64,000 nt of DNA from Levilactobacillus tangyuanensis (GCF_003946545.1 NZ_RHOA01000002.1:274210-338209); one strand, 5' to 3'. Counted from the first letter of the stretch, positions 50,917-60,202 are shown. Made by a program: numbers and translations. Notes: generated by a model from the letters alone, not told the origin.

Positions 50917-51846
50917 ATGCTCGGATCACATCATTTAAAAGCACGTTCACTGACAATTCTAGCGGCAACCGCCGTCTTAGTCACGCCGGTCGTTGCGGTT
51001 AGTACCGTAACGGCTCAGGCCGCCAGCGTCAAGCCATCATCGGCCATGCTGAAGAAGAGTAAGAGTTACTATCGCAAACATGCTAAAACCTTAGGCAAAA
51101 AGTATAAATTAGCTTATAGTGCCCAGACCGGGCTGAAGAAGAACGGCAAGGCCTACGTCTACGTGAATACCAAGGATAAGAAGCTCCAGCAAAGTGTTAA
51201 CGTTGCCATGGCTTACTGGAACAATAAGCTGGGTAAGAAGGAATTCGTTAAGGGTTCCAAGAAGAACCATAGCCTAACCTTCTCTGTCTCCTATGCCAAC
51301 CCAACCAAGAGCGATCAAAGCGACGCTTGGTGGACACCTAGTCAAAAGAAGGTCCAAGTTCGCTGGTCCTATTACCAAGCCGAAACGGACAATATCGGTG
51401 ACGCCATGACTGCCCAACTTAACAATGCCTTCTACAAGAAGTACTCTAGCGCGGTCGAATCAAAGGCTAAGGCTAACTTAGCCGCCAAGGGGATCACGAG
51501 TGCTAACAGTAACTACAACACCCTCTTCACCCAAGAGGCCGCCCGGATTGAAGAGAGTCTCTCCTCATACAGTACCTTAAAGAAGGACGTTGCCGCTGTC
51601 GGGAGTAAGTTGGCTGCCGAAGGCCGGATGTACGAATACGCTAGCACCATCGCCCATGAATTTGGCCACGTCCTAGGCATGAATCACTCGCCTAACAAGG
51701 CCGACCTCATGTACTTTGAGAGTGGCAGTTCCAATGTGTACAGCTACGCCAAGGTCAAGGCTGGCCTATCCAAGTACAATCCAATTACGACGACCGACAA
51801 GAACCGAGCTAAATTAGCGCTCAAGGTCTATGCCGCAACTCGTTAA
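50917..51846 (+). CDS. Secreted matrixin-family zinc metalloprotease
   Basis: A 309-residue protein with a signal peptide (about 1-35, ending TAQAAS). A Lys/Ser/Tyr-rich domain precedes a C-terminal metzincin core. The zinc site is IAHEFGHVLGMNHSP (HExxHxxGxxH), followed by a Met-turn in ADLMYFES. Secreted matrixin-like proteases of lactobacilli are thought to act on cell-surface or host proteins; the substrate is unknown. GGGAGG precedes the ATG. It is monocistronic with its own terminator, and a muramidase gene follows. Confidence 0.9.
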   Translation: MLGSHHLKARSLTILAATAVLVTPVVAVSTVTAQAASVKPSSAMLKKSKSYYRKHAKTLGKKYKLAYSAQTGLKKNGKAYVYVNTKDKKLQQSVNVAMAYWNNKLGKKEFVKGSKKNHSLTFSVSYANPTKSDQSDAWWTPSQKKVQVRWSYYQAETDNIGDAMTAQLNNAFYKKYSSAVESKAKANLAAKGITSANSNYNTLFTQEAARIEESLSSYSTLKKDVAAVGSKLAAEGRMYEYASTIAHEFGHVLGMNHSPNKADLMYFESGSSNVYSYAKVKAGLSKYNPITTTDKNRAKLALKVYAATR

Positions 51847-51859
51847 AAGTAACTCCGTC

Positions 51860-51898
51860 AAAGTTACCGACCTGTTCGTCAGGTTGGTAACTTTTTTA
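51860..51898 (+). terminator. Terminator after the matrixin gene
   Basis: AAAGTTACCgACCTG pairs with CAGGTtGGTAACTTT, followed by TTTT. Confidence 0.9.
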
Positions 51899-51995
51899 TT
51901 TGCAACTTAAATGTAATTAATTGTAAATTTGTGGTAACCTGTTGGCCGGACATACCGTGTACAATAGACCGTAAATACTGAGGAGGACATCATTC

Positions 51996-52949
51996 ATGCA
52001 GAGTAAGTTACATAAATTAGGTGCTGGTTTGGCCGCATTAGCTGCCGTTGTTGCTGTCGGCGTTGGTTTAAACACCACGACCGCTAGTGCTGCGGGTAAA
52101 AAGGTTGCGGATATTTCACAGTACCAAGGGAACATCAACTGGAAAAAGGCATCGAAAGACTTAAAGTATGCCATCATCCGTGTTCAACATGGTAGCAAGG
52201 GCGACGCCGGTTACATGGTCGACAGTAAGCGCAACGTCAACGCCAATGGCGCCTACAAGAATGGCGTGCCATTTGGTCAATACATGTTCGCTGAATTCAC
52301 CAGTGTCAAGGATGCCCAAAACGAAGCCAAAGACTTCTACAAACGGAGCAACGCCCACACGAAGTTCTACGTCTTGGACGAAGAAAAGCGGATGCCATCT
52401 GCCAAGGGTAAGGAACAAACTTACGTTAATGCTTGGTTGAAGACAATGCGCGGCCTGACCGACAAGCCTTTGGTTATGTACGCTGGGGAATACTACGCCA
52501 ACGCTCACAACTTAAACTTCTCGAAGTTTGATGGGACTTGGATCGCCAAGTACAGTTCTGTAAAGCCTAAGGTTTCTGGGACCTCCGTTGACCTCTGGCA
52601 ATACACCAGTTCTGGTCGCGTTTCCGGTATCAGCGGTAACGTCGACTTGAACAAGGTCTTGGACAGCAAGACGGTTAACAGCTGGTTTGCCAGCAAGACG
52701 AGCACCAGTAGCAAGCCTAAGGTAAGCTACTACAATAGTCTTAGCGGGGTCACCGGGGTTAAGGGTGACAAGGCCGTCTACGAATACAAGTCAACGAGCT
52801 TCACCAAGAAGAACCGGGTTAAGCAGTTCAAGGCTGGCCAAAACTTCAAGGTTAAGGCAGTTGTCAAGAACGGCAAGAATGCCTACCGTTTCCAATTAAT
52901 GAACGGTAAGTATATCACTGCCAACAAAGCTTACGTTTCAACTTACTAA
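51996..52949 (+). CDS. Secreted GH25 muramidase (lysozyme) with C-terminal surface domain
   Basis: A 317-residue secreted protein. The signal peptide is about 1-33 (ends TASAAG). The GH25 domain (about 35-225) has VADISQYQGNINW with the first catalytic Asp, IIRVQHGS, FGQYMFAEF, YVLDEEKR with the acid Asp-x-Glu, and VDLWQYTSSG. After a Ser/Lys linker a ~65-residue C-terminal domain of the DUF5776/surface-binding type follows (YEYKSTSFTKKNRVKQFKAG). It cleaves peptidoglycan and may serve wall turnover. Lysozyme-type genes also occur in phages, but no phage context is seen. GAGGAGG precedes the ATG. Confidence 0.93.
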   Translation: MQSKLHKLGAGLAALAAVVAVGVGLNTTTASAAGKKVADISQYQGNINWKKASKDLKYAIIRVQHGSKGDAGYMVDSKRNVNANGAYKNGVPFGQYMFAEFTSVKDAQNEAKDFYKRSNAHTKFYVLDEEKRMPSAKGKEQTYVNAWLKTMRGLTDKPLVMYAGEYYANAHNLNFSKFDGTWIAKYSSVKPKVSGTSVDLWQYTSSGRVSGISGNVDLNKVLDSKTVNSWFASKTSTSSKPKVSYYNSLSGVTGVKGDKAVYEYKSTSFTKKNRVKQFKAGQNFKVKAVVKNGKNAYRFQLMNGKYITANKAYVSTY

Positions 52950-52958
52950 AACGATCAA

Positions 52959-52995
52959 AAAAATCGGTTGGGATTAATTTCCCAACCGATTTTTA
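52959..52995. terminator. Bidirectional terminator
   Basis: AAAATCGGTTGGG pairs with CCCAACCGATTTT, between the convergent GH25 and CMD-family genes. Confidence 0.9.
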
Positions 52996-53007
52996 TTTGG
53001 CCACAAT

Positions 53008-53328
53008 TTAGTCGCCGAAGACTTCCTTAGCGATGCCGAAGGCCGACCAGGCCTTTGGCCAACCCACGTAGAATGCAAGATGGGTGATCACTTCAGAAAT
53101 TTCATCCTTGGTAATCCCATTCCCCTTGCCGATCTTCAGATGGGCCGGTAATTGTTCGAAGTTCCCGGCGGAGATTAAGGCCGAAATCGTAATCAGGCTG
53201 CGTTGGTGGGCAGATAATTCCGCTTCCCGTGACCAAACTTCGCCAAACAAAACATCATCATTCAATTCAGCAAACTTAGGGGCAAAGTCCCCCAAGTTAT
53301 CGCGTCCTGCCGTTTGTTTTTTAGCCAT
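53008..53328 (-). CDS. Carboxymuconolactone decarboxylase (CMD) family protein
   Basis: A 106-residue all-helical protein with the CMD core LITISALISAGNFEQLPAHL (about 44-63) and GITKDEISEVITHLAFYVGWPKA (about 71-93). It has no CxxC, so it is not an AhpD-type peroxidase. Substrate unknown. It starts one base after the cupin stop, with its ribosome site inside the cupin gene. It is the third gene of a merR-cupin-CMD operon. Confidence 0.88.
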   Translation of the reverse strand: MAKKQTAGRDNLGDFAPKFAELNDDVLFGEVWSREAELSAHQRSLITISALISAGNFEQLPAHLKIGKGNGITKDEISEVITHLAFYVGWPKAWSAFGIAKEVFGD

Positions 53329-53329
53329 A

Positions 53330-53752
53330 TTAATCGTCCTCTCCATCTAATGCGGCGTAGTCTTCATCGCTAACGGGTTCGAGCCACTCTGGCGTCCCGG
53401 CCGTAATGGCGATGTGACTGAACCAACTATCCTTGGTGGCACCGTGCCAATGCTTAACGCCATCCTTAGTGACAACCACGTCGCCAGGCTTTAATCGACG
53501 AGCGGCATGCCCGGCTTCTTGATACCAACCCTCGCCACCGGTTACCAAAAGGATTTGGAACCCATCATGATGGATATGCCAGTTGTTGCGGCAACCCGGT
53601 TCAAAGGTGACATTGCCTACACCTACGCTGACATCCGGGTCGTTAACCAATCCTTGTAAATAACTCTGACCAACAAAGACATCTTGGTATGCCACGTTCT
53701 TGTCGCCGGCTGGAAAAATAACCCCGTTTTTAATCTCTTCATTTTTAGCCAT
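53330..53752 (-). CDS. Cupin domain protein
   Basis: A 140-residue single-cupin protein. Motif 1 is NNWHIHHDGFQILLVTGG (about 57-74), with two His but Gln where Glu is usual. Motif 2 is GDVVVTKDGVKHWHGA (about 91-106). A bound metal is therefore likely. It pairs with the CMD protein downstream, an association common among small-molecule detoxification or redox genes, and it follows merR by 15 bp. The acidic C-terminus (DEDYAALDGEDD) also encodes the ribosome site of the next gene. Confidence 0.88.
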   Translation of the reverse strand: MAKNEEIKNGVIFPAGDKNVAYQDVFVGQSYLQGLVNDPDVSVGVGNVTFEPGCRNNWHIHHDGFQILLVTGGEGWYQEAGHAARRLKPGDVVVTKDGVKHWHGATKDSWFSHIAITAGTPEWLEPVSDEDYAALDGEDD

Positions 53753-53767
53753 ATTTAATCGTCCTTT

Positions 53768-54187
53768 CTAGTCATGAAATCTTTGAAGGTAGTCGTGAAA
53801 GGTCTCGGAATCATCGATCGTATGCGCTTGTTTCTCGTCATACCACTTGATCTTGTGCTCCAAGACCTTTAGATGCATCTGGCGCTCGCTGATTTCCGCC
53901 TCGGCCTCATTCTTAATCTGTTGAAGCATCTCCCGGCGTTCGCCAATAGTTGAATCACCCTCGGCTCGTAGCTTCACGTAACGCTTTAACTCATTCAGTC
54001 GCATTCCCGTCCCCTTAAGGTGCAGGATAAAGCCGACCCAGCGAATATCGTGTTCCGTATAGAACCGCACGCCATTATCGTCTCGCTGAGACAAGATTAG
54101 TCCCTGATCCTCATAGTAACGAAGGGTGTAAGTGGATAATCCCACCAGCTTCGCAAACTCGCCGATTCGATATTGTTTTTCAGCCAT
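53768..54187 (-). CDS. MerR-family transcriptional regulator
   Basis: A 139-residue regulator with the MerR DNA-binding start QYRIGEFAKLVGLSTYTLRYYEDQG (about 5-29), then the recognition wing GVRFYTEHDIRWVGFI and a long dimerisation helix. The C-terminus lacks metal-binding Cys, so it probably senses an organic effector. It is the first gene of the merR-cupin-CMD operon. ATG 54187 follows GGGGG. An upstream GTG is possible but less well placed. Confidence 0.9.
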   Translation of the reverse strand: MAEKQYRIGEFAKLVGLSTYTLRYYEDQGLILSQRDDNGVRFYTEHDIRWVGFILHLKGTGMRLNELKRYVKLRAEGDSTIGERREMLQQIKNEAEAEISERQMHLKVLEHKIKWYDEKQAHTIDDSETFHDYLQRFHD

Positions 54188-54315
54188 CACATTGACCCCC
54201 TTCACTTGCTAACAAGACTAGTAAACACCTTCGAGTGTACTGTAAGGCAAGACTTTTTTCAAAAAAAGCCAAAATAAAAACGCCTAAGCCGCAATCGTCT
54301 CAGACGTGTCATTCA

Positions 54316-54885
54316 TTAAGGTAAGGAACTAAATTGGGAAATGGCCAACCGCATGGTCTGGTCAAAACGTTCATTGACCTTCTCCGGTGACAACCGCATG
54401 AAGCCACCAATTTCTTGTACGATAAACCCAAACATCGCTGAACGATACAGACTGGCCTCGACCAGTGTCGTCCCGTCCGCCTCACTAAGATGGAGACTGT
54501 TAAACATCTGTTGGTAGAGCTGTACCAAGGCCTTATGCGTCTGAACCAACGGTCGTAAGTCGTTGGGATTCATCAGTAGTGGTGCGAGGTGGCGTTGCGC
54601 CAAACAGCCCTGGCGGAATTCCTGGGCGAAGATCATCAGGGCCTCCTTGCCGGAAACCCCCATTAGGTTATGCATGAGACGATCCGCAAGATCCCCAACG
54701 AATCGAACGCCAACTTGGTCCAAGAGGTCATTCAAACTTTCAATATAGTTATAAATTGATTGTGGCCGTACGGATAATTCGTCCGCTAAGGCTCGAATGG
54801 TTAGTTGGTCAATGCCGCGTTCAGCAATAATCTGAATCGCTTGATCAATGACTTTTTCACGTGTTAACGTTCGTTTCTTTACCAT
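54316..54885 (-). CDS. TetR-family transcriptional regulator
   Basis: A 189-residue repressor. The helix-turn-helix spans about 10-50 (IIAERGIDQLTIRALADELS, then SIYNYIESLNDLL). The C-terminal domain has a TetR_C_33-like helical pattern. GGGGGGAAAG precedes the ATG. There is no obvious divergent target; neighbours are a merR operon and a surface-protein gene. Confidence 0.88.
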   Translation of the reverse strand: MVKKRTLTREKVIDQAIQIIAERGIDQLTIRALADELSVRPQSIYNYIESLNDLLDQVGVRFVGDLADRLMHNLMGVSGKEALMIFAQEFRQGCLAQRHLAPLLMNPNDLRPLVQTHKALVQLYQQMFNSLHLSEADGTTLVEASLYRSAMFGFIVQEIGGFMRLSPEKVNERFDQTMRLAISQFSSLP

Positions 54886-55017
54886 GCTTTCCCCCCGTTC
54901 TAAATCCTTTCGCCATTATACCTTTAATCAACTGCAAAATAAACTGGTGGTGTTAGTTTATTCCCTGTTACTATTCATTAATTATTGTATTCAGTTGGTT
55001 GATCTTCGGAAATAATT

Positions 55018-57057
55018 CTATGACCGTTTCTTACTCCTCAGCAGGACCACAATCGCCAGGATTAGCCCAGCAATAATGATTCCAGACTGGCTTTCTGATT
55101 CTCCGGTTGCCGGCAACAGCGCCTGACCTGCGTGCGACTTCCGTGGCTTAGCGGCGACATCGGTTGCCACAGTATCGCCGGCCTGTCCGGTTTGTGGCCG
55201 ATGGCTAGTTGCCTGCTGCGCATTCGCACTGAGGTCATCCCCGGCCGAGCCGGTAGCACCAGTCCCTGCATCGCCCGCTGACCCCGTCACAACCTGCTGC
55301 TTCGCCCTGATCGTCAACGCAACGCTTAGGTGCTGACCATCGGCGGTACTCAGCCCCACACCATATCGACCCGGGCGACCCAGATTGACCAGGCTGAGGT
55401 TTAAGCTGACCGCCTCCGGACGACCAGCTTGATCGGTCGCCTGGGCCTGAAAATCCGCCAGCGTTGGCGTGGGATCACCCACCGTCATGCTGAAGTCTTG
55501 TCCCGTTAAATGCGGCCGACCGGTCGGCTGTGGTTCCGGTTGGGGTTGGGGCGGCGATTCGGGACTCGGAGTTGGCGCCGGATTGGGTCCGGGCGTCACC
55601 GGCGTCTTAGGATGATAGACCAAAACCAGCGTTTGGGTATCGCCCGTTAACTGACCCGTGGTGTTCTCTGGCGTTAGCAAGAGATGATAACCGGAAAAGG
55701 TCGGCGTTGTCACAGCATACGACTGTCCAGCTAACCCCGAGACTTCGTGAGCCGGCCGAAGGTCCTTGCCCGTCAATCCATCCAAGTACCGCACAACTAC
55801 TCGTCCCCGTTTTAACCGGTAGACGTAGCGCACCTTTTGGACGGACGGCGTAAAGGTCACCTGCTCGGGTCCACTAACCATCTCATAGTTTGGAAATTGA
55901 CGAACCGGGAGCTTGGCGGTCTGATCGACCCCACCCTGCAAGGTCACGCTGGCTGCTAAGGGCCGCTGCTCCTCATCGACATACTGAACCTCAACCGGCG
56001 CAGCCGGCATGGTCTGCCAGACATAGGTTCCCGCCTTGACCGCCGTATACCCGTCCATCAGCTCCCGCGAGCTCATCGCGGCCGAATCACCGTCTGCCTG
56101 CTGCCATTTACCGGTATAAACCGTGGAACTTTTCGGTTCCGGTAAACTCACCGTCGCCCCATCAGGGCCCTTCAGTCGCATGTTGGGGCCGAGCTTAAGC
56201 CGCTTCAACTTCTGGGTATCTTTCAGCATCCCCCGTAACCCCGTGAACGCTGGCTTCCCCTGGTAGCTCTCGAGGCCGCGTAAATCAAAACTGGACAAGT
56301 CGAGTGACGCAATATTCTTGGCACCATTGAACATGTCGGAGACCCAGTTCAGACTCGGTGTCTCCCATCCGGAAACATCAATGCGATCGGCCTGGGCCCC
56401 TTCAAACATCTCAACCGTTCTTTCTAGCTTGGGTAACTTCCAGTTGGACAGATCAAGTTCTTTAATATCAGAATTGGCAAACATGCGATGGGTGTCGTTC
56501 AGGCTGTTAACCGGCATCTTATTTATTCGTAGATGGTCAACCTGAGCCCCCTCGAACATACTCCCGGTACGGTCCAAACTTTTGGTCTGCCAACTGCTCA
56601 GATCGAGAGTTCCCCGGATGTCATCATGTAAAAACATGGCGCCAGCATCGACGAGATTGCTCGCATCCACATTCTCCAAGCCACTAATCTGATCGATGGT
56701 GCCAAAATTGGCGAATTCGTATCCCGAATAGCGATCAAACTCAACACGACCATCGAAGGCAATCCCCGTGATTCGGTCCGCGACTTCCCCCCAAGGCGAC
56801 CAGCTCCCCTTGGCACTATCGAGTTTGCCGGCCTCAATGTGTAAGACACCATACTTATCGATATGCCAATGGCAAGTGCCTTCCGTTCCTTGATAGGTCT
56901 GACTCCAAAACGAATTGCCCCTGGTCTGCTTGACGACATTTCCTGATGACCAGGCCCGAGCAACCGTGACCGGTTGGCCGCCATTCAGGGCTGCCACCAT
57001 TCCCATGGTCATGATCATCACCGCGCCCCAACGCAACCATGCCTGACGCCCGCTCAT
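55018..57057 (-). CDS. LPXTG-anchored surface protein with BspA-type repeats and MucBP domains
   Basis: A cell-wall protein of about 679 residues. The signal peptide has a WGAVMIMTMGMVAAL core. BspA/DUF285-like repeats cover about 90-300 (repeated LDLSSWxxxxL and MFEGA units). Two MucBP-type domains follow (VEVQYVDEEQRPL..., GRVVVRYLDGLTGKDL). After these come a Pro-rich spacer (PTPSPESPPQPQPEPQP), an MBG-like domain, and the sorting signal LPATGE with a hydrophobic helix and KKRS. A role in mucus or host-surface adhesion is likely. The start is uncertain: ATG 57057 is chosen, but TTG codons up to 57090 are possible. Confidence 0.88.
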   Translation of the reverse strand: MSGRQAWLRWGAVMIMTMGMVAALNGGQPVTVARAWSSGNVVKQTRGNSFWSQTYQGTEGTCHWHIDKYGVLHIEAGKLDSAKGSWSPWGEVADRITGIAFDGRVEFDRYSGYEFANFGTIDQISGLENVDASNLVDAGAMFLHDDIRGTLDLSSWQTKSLDRTGSMFEGAQVDHLRINKMPVNSLNDTHRMFANSDIKELDLSNWKLPKLERTVEMFEGAQADRIDVSGWETPSLNWVSDMFNGAKNIASLDLSSFDLRGLESYQGKPAFTGLRGMLKDTQKLKRLKLGPNMRLKGPDGATVSLPEPKSSTVYTGKWQQADGDSAAMSSRELMDGYTAVKAGTYVWQTMPAAPVEVQYVDEEQRPLAASVTLQGGVDQTAKLPVRQFPNYEMVSGPEQVTFTPSVQKVRYVYRLKRGRVVVRYLDGLTGKDLRPAHEVSGLAGQSYAVTTPTFSGYHLLLTPENTTGQLTGDTQTLVLVYHPKTPVTPGPNPAPTPSPESPPQPQPEPQPTGRPHLTGQDFSMTVGDPTPTLADFQAQATDQAGRPEAVSLNLSLVNLGRPGRYGVGLSTADGQHLSVALTIRAKQQVVTGSAGDAGTGATGSAGDDLSANAQQATSHRPQTGQAGDTVATDVAAKPRKSHAGQALLPATGESESQSGIIIAGLILAIVVLLRSKKRS

Positions 57058-57268
57058 TCCCCACAAACTCGCTCTTCCTCTCTGAAACAACCTCTGTCCC
57101 CCCGCATACGATTAGCTCATAAAAAGTTCCCTGCACATAATTTACACCATTGACTTAATTTCTCCGTCAGTATAGCACAGGGCCTATCGGGGGCGAAACA
57201 TAAATGCTTACAATAAATTTCATAGTCCCACCATTTCTTCATGAAACCAAATTTTCATTAGGCCAAAC

Positions 57269-57299
57269 AAAAAGATGGCCGCCATCGGGCGACCATCTC
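57269..57299 (-). terminator. Terminator of the Cna-type adhesin gene
   Basis: On the minus strand GATGGTCGC pairs with GCGGCCATC with one wobble, followed by TTTTTG. Confidence 0.8.
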
Positions 57300-57328
57300 A
57301 CTGCCTAAACGTCCAATAATTGAAAACT

Positions 57329-59044
57329 CTAGTGGTGCTTACGCTTCCAGTCGACCCATAGGCCACTGGCAACCGTGACTAAGGCTAAAGCGGCAATCCA
57401 GTAGGAAACGGTGTTGGAACGACGTTCACCGGTTTGTGGCAAGGTCGACCCAACATAACCGCTACCGGAACCACTGGCTACGGGGTATCCGTAACCATTG
57501 TTACCGCTACCGCTGCCCGTGTAGCCATTATTGCCAGTTACATAACCACCGGCACCGCCATTAGACGTTGATGACCCAGTCCCTGGCTTGTAAGTCGTGG
57601 ATGGATGGGTTGGATGCGTCGTCCCGGGCGTTTGTGGATGCGTTGGCGTCGTGGTCCCAGGAGTTTCTGGGTGCGTTGGCGTCGTCGTTCCTGGATTTTC
57701 AGGATGCGTTGGCGTCGTTGGTGGCGTGGTCGTTCCTGGATTCTCAGGGTTCGTGGTCCCTGGGTTCGTTGGTGGCGTCGTCGTTCCAGGGTTCTCAGGA
57801 TTTTCTGGGTTCTCTGGGTTTTCTGGCCCACCTGGGTTGGTAACGCTAGGTGATTCCTCGATATCCATCGCATTAACCGTTACCGCACTAGTTTGCCCAA
57901 CCTTGATCGTGAATGGAATTGGCTCGGTTGAGAGTTCATAGCCTTCTGGTGCCTTCGTTTCAACGAAGGTGTAATCACCGGCGGCTAAGTCCTTTACCCG
58001 AAGTTCACCATTACTCTCGGTGGTTAACCCGGTCATCATCACGTCGTTGTTCGCATCGCGGATTTCGTAGACGGCACCCGCTAATGAAGCACCGGTTTCC
58101 TTGTCCAACTTGGTTAGAATAACATCCCCAAATTCTTGATCATTAGAGCCGTTCCCAGTTCCGGAACCGCCCCAAGCAATTTGCGAATCAACCGTCTTGC
58201 CATTCAAACTGGCGCTGTTCTTCCAAGTCCCACTCTGCGTTCCGTTAAGATCCGGAATGGTATTGTAGGTCATGTTGACCGCCGTCGTCACATCAGTGAA
58301 GCCAAAAGTTAAAGTGTTCCCGTTTTGTGAGACCGTCGGTGTCGTACTACCACTTGTTGAGAAGTGACCGGCCGAGTCATAGGACCCGGTTGAGGCAACG
58401 ACACTCCCTGGGACAAAGGTTTGGTTAGGCCCCAGCGTGTCGGTCACGGTGACATTGCCCAAGTTGAGGCCCTTAGGGTTAAAGGCCACGTTCCAAGTTA
58501 ACTTGGTTGGATGACCATTGGCGTCCTTTTCTGAGATCCAGCCCACCTTGTTCAGTCCCCATTCCATGTTGACATCGGAACTGGTATTGGACCCGCGAAC
58601 GTAGAAGGACAGCGTCCCTTTACGACCCGTTGTTTGTGAAGCCAAGACATCATTAAAGGTGATCGTTCCTGCCGTTTCCCCAGCCTTAATGGTAAAGGTC
58701 CCAACAACCACACCCTTATCATTCACCAAGGGAATGTTGAGGTCGTGCTTCGCTTGGGCACTGTTTGGTAATTCAACAACTGCTGTATCTCCAGCCTTGA
58801 TGGTTGTGCCGTTAGGGATCGCCCAATCATATGAAACGGAGTAGTTGGTCCACCAACTGAGATCGCCGTTATTTGAGACCGAGTTACCATTAATATCCAT
58901 AACGGTGGCATCACCGGCCGCGAGTCCGGAGGTTGGCACCTCCGCAGCGTGAGCAGTCACCGTTCCAAACGTGCCGCCACCAACGAGGAAGACGGTCAGC
59001 GCCATGAGAATACTTATAATGACTGCATAGATCTTCCTGTGCAT
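57329..59044 (-). CDS. LPXTG-anchored collagen-binding (Cna-like) adhesin
   Basis: A 571-residue wall-anchored adhesin. After the signal (about 1-35, ends TAHAAE) come two Ig-like collagen-binding-type domains (YDWAIPNGTTIKAGDTAVVELP-like start, then VTVTDTLGPNQTFVPGSV). A Cna-B/SpaA domain follows, with the isopeptide Lys in VILTKLDKETG and Glu in FVETKAPEGYE. Then there is a Pro/Thr-rich wall-spanning repeat region (PENPGTTTPTHP units) and a Gly/Ser/Asn stretch. The sorting signal is LPQTGE with a membrane helix and KRKHH. GGAGGGAAT precedes the ATG at 59044. Confidence 0.92.
   Translation of the reverse strand: MHRKIYAVIISILMALTVFLVGGGTFGTVTAHAAEVPTSGLAAGDATVMDINGNSVSNNGDLSWWTNYSVSYDWAIPNGTTIKAGDTAVVELPNSAQAKHDLNIPLVNDKGVVVGTFTIKAGETAGTITFNDVLASQTTGRKGTLSFYVRGSNTSSDVNMEWGLNKVGWISEKDANGHPTKLTWNVAFNPKGLNLGNVTVTDTLGPNQTFVPGSVVASTGSYDSAGHFSTSGSTTPTVSQNGNTLTFGFTDVTTAVNMTYNTIPDLNGTQSGTWKNSASLNGKTVDSQIAWGGSGTGNGSNDQEFGDVILTKLDKETGASLAGAVYEIRDANNDVMMTGLTTESNGELRVKDLAAGDYTFVETKAPEGYELSTEPIPFTIKVGQTSAVTVNAMDIEESPSVTNPGGPENPENPENPENPGTTTPPTNPGTTNPENPGTTTPPTTPTHPENPGTTTPTHPETPGTTTPTHPQTPGTTHPTHPSTTYKPGTGSSTSNGGAGGYVTGNNGYTGSGSGNNGYGYPVASGSGSGYVGSTLPQTGERRSNTVSYWIAALALVTVASGLWVDWKRKHH
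57590..57838. repeat. In-gene tandem repeat, Pro/Thr/Glu-rich spacer
   Basis: Short 18-30 bp units encoding PENPGTTTP, PTHPETPGTTTP and PTTPTHP recur in this part of the adhesin gene. They create long spurious frames on the opposite strand. Repeat number is expected to vary between strains. Confidence 0.7.
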
Positions 59045-59313
59045 TCTAATTCCCTCCAATCACTTTGAATCTATGTGACTAGCTAAATTATTCCCGACAT
59101 GCGCTATCTGCAATCTATTCAAGCTGTCAAAAATCTATCCTCTGATAACTTTGGTTATACTATAATCTCCTCTTGGCCCGAGTGTTCGACCCCCGTCTGA
59201 AAATCGATTCTAGGTAAACCATTAGTCTCTAACATAAAAATAAAATTGTAAGCCAGTTGACGACCCTCGCGAAACACTGTCCACTAATGCCCGTCCCAAG
59301 CCTTTTAGACGAC

Positions 59314-59347
59314 AAAAAGCTCGCAACAATAGTTGTTGCGAGCTTTA
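59314..59347 (-). terminator. Terminator of the aldo/keto reductase gene
   Basis: AAAGCTCGCAACA pairs with TTGTTGCGAGCTTT around ATAG, with a T-rich flank on the minus strand. The rest of the 315-bp gap (59045-59359) shows only a TTGACA-like -35 at 59130-59125 for the adhesin gene. Confidence 0.8.
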
Positions 59348-59359
59348 ATCACTCAGTTA

Positions 59360-60202
59360 TTAATCGAATTCTTCGTACTCATTGGGGTCCTGATTATCGA
59401 TGCGCCCATCCGGCCGACTTAGATCCGTAATGGCTGCAACCTCGTCGGGGGTCAACGTAAAGTCAAACAGATCCAGATTGGCCCGCTGATGGTCCAGATG
59501 GCGGGCCTTAGGAATCGGCACCACGCCACGTTCTTCATGCCAACGTAAAATGATCTGACCCACGTTTTTACCGTATTTGGCCGCCAACTCCTTAATTAAG
59601 GGTTCCTTCAAGGCGGCGCTACCGCGGCCTAAGGGGCTCCAGGCCTCCGTCACAATCCCGCGCTGTTGGTCGGCGGCAACCATGCGTTCCTGCGCCCAGT
59701 ACGGATGGACCTCCAGTTGGTTAACCGCCGGTGTCACCCCGGTCTCCGTGATCAAGCGGTCCAGATGGTCCGGTTCAAAGTTAGAAACTCCGATCGACCG
59801 AATCAGGCCACGCTTCTGGGCATCAATCATGGCCTGCCAGGCTTCCACATAGTGGTCCCGCTTGGGCAACGGCCAGTGAATCAGAAACAGGTCAAAGTAA
59901 TCGAGACCCATCCGGTACAGTGACTCTTGAATCGCCATCGTGGCATCCGCATACCGATGATATTTACCCGGAAGTTTAGAGGTCACGAATAGATCTGCCC
60001 GGGCCACCCCGCTGCGGCGAATGGCCTCGCCAACGGCCCCTTCATTATCATAGTTAGTCGCCGTATCGAGGCTACGGTACCCGTCCTTAATCGCGGCCAC
60101 GATCTGGTTAACGCCTTGGCCACCGCGAACAGCGAACGTGCCCAGCCCAACCTTCGGCATCTGAAAGCCATCATTTAACGTTACAGCTGGAACCTTTGTC
60201 AT
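59360..60202 (-). CDS. Aldo/keto reductase, 2,5-diketo-D-gluconate reductase type
   Basis: A 280-residue AKR5-like enzyme. GFQMPKVGLGTFAVRGGQ (about 12-29) opens the barrel. Asp and Tyr are in SLDTATNYDNEGAVG (about 45-59), Lys in VTSKLPGKYH and His in FLIHWPLPK. The C-terminal VVPIPKARHLDHQRANLD binds NADPH. GGAGGTTGG precedes the ATG at 60202. The MFS gene upstream on the same strand is 62 bp away and may be co-transcribed. Confidence 0.92.
   Translation of the reverse strand: MTKVPAVTLNDGFQMPKVGLGTFAVRGGQGVNQIVAAIKDGYRSLDTATNYDNEGAVGEAIRRSGVARADLFVTSKLPGKYHRYADATMAIQESLYRMGLDYFDLFLIHWPLPKRDHYVEAWQAMIDAQKRGLIRSIGVSNFEPDHLDRLITETGVTPAVNQLEVHPYWAQERMVAADQQRGIVTEAWSPLGRGSAALKEPLIKELAAKYGKNVGQIILRWHEERGVVPIPKARHLDHQRANLDLFDFTLTPDEVAAITDLSRPDGRIDNQDPNEYEEFD

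Noticed and set aside
50917..52949. Protease plus GH25 muramidase as a phage lysis cassette
   Set aside because: Both have signal peptides and separate terminators, with no holin, integrase or structural genes nearby.
57568..57941. Frames of 82-114 codons opposite the adhesin repeats
   Set aside because: Products of the tandem Pro/Thr repeat read on the other strand; low-complexity Gly/Val/Ser sequences.
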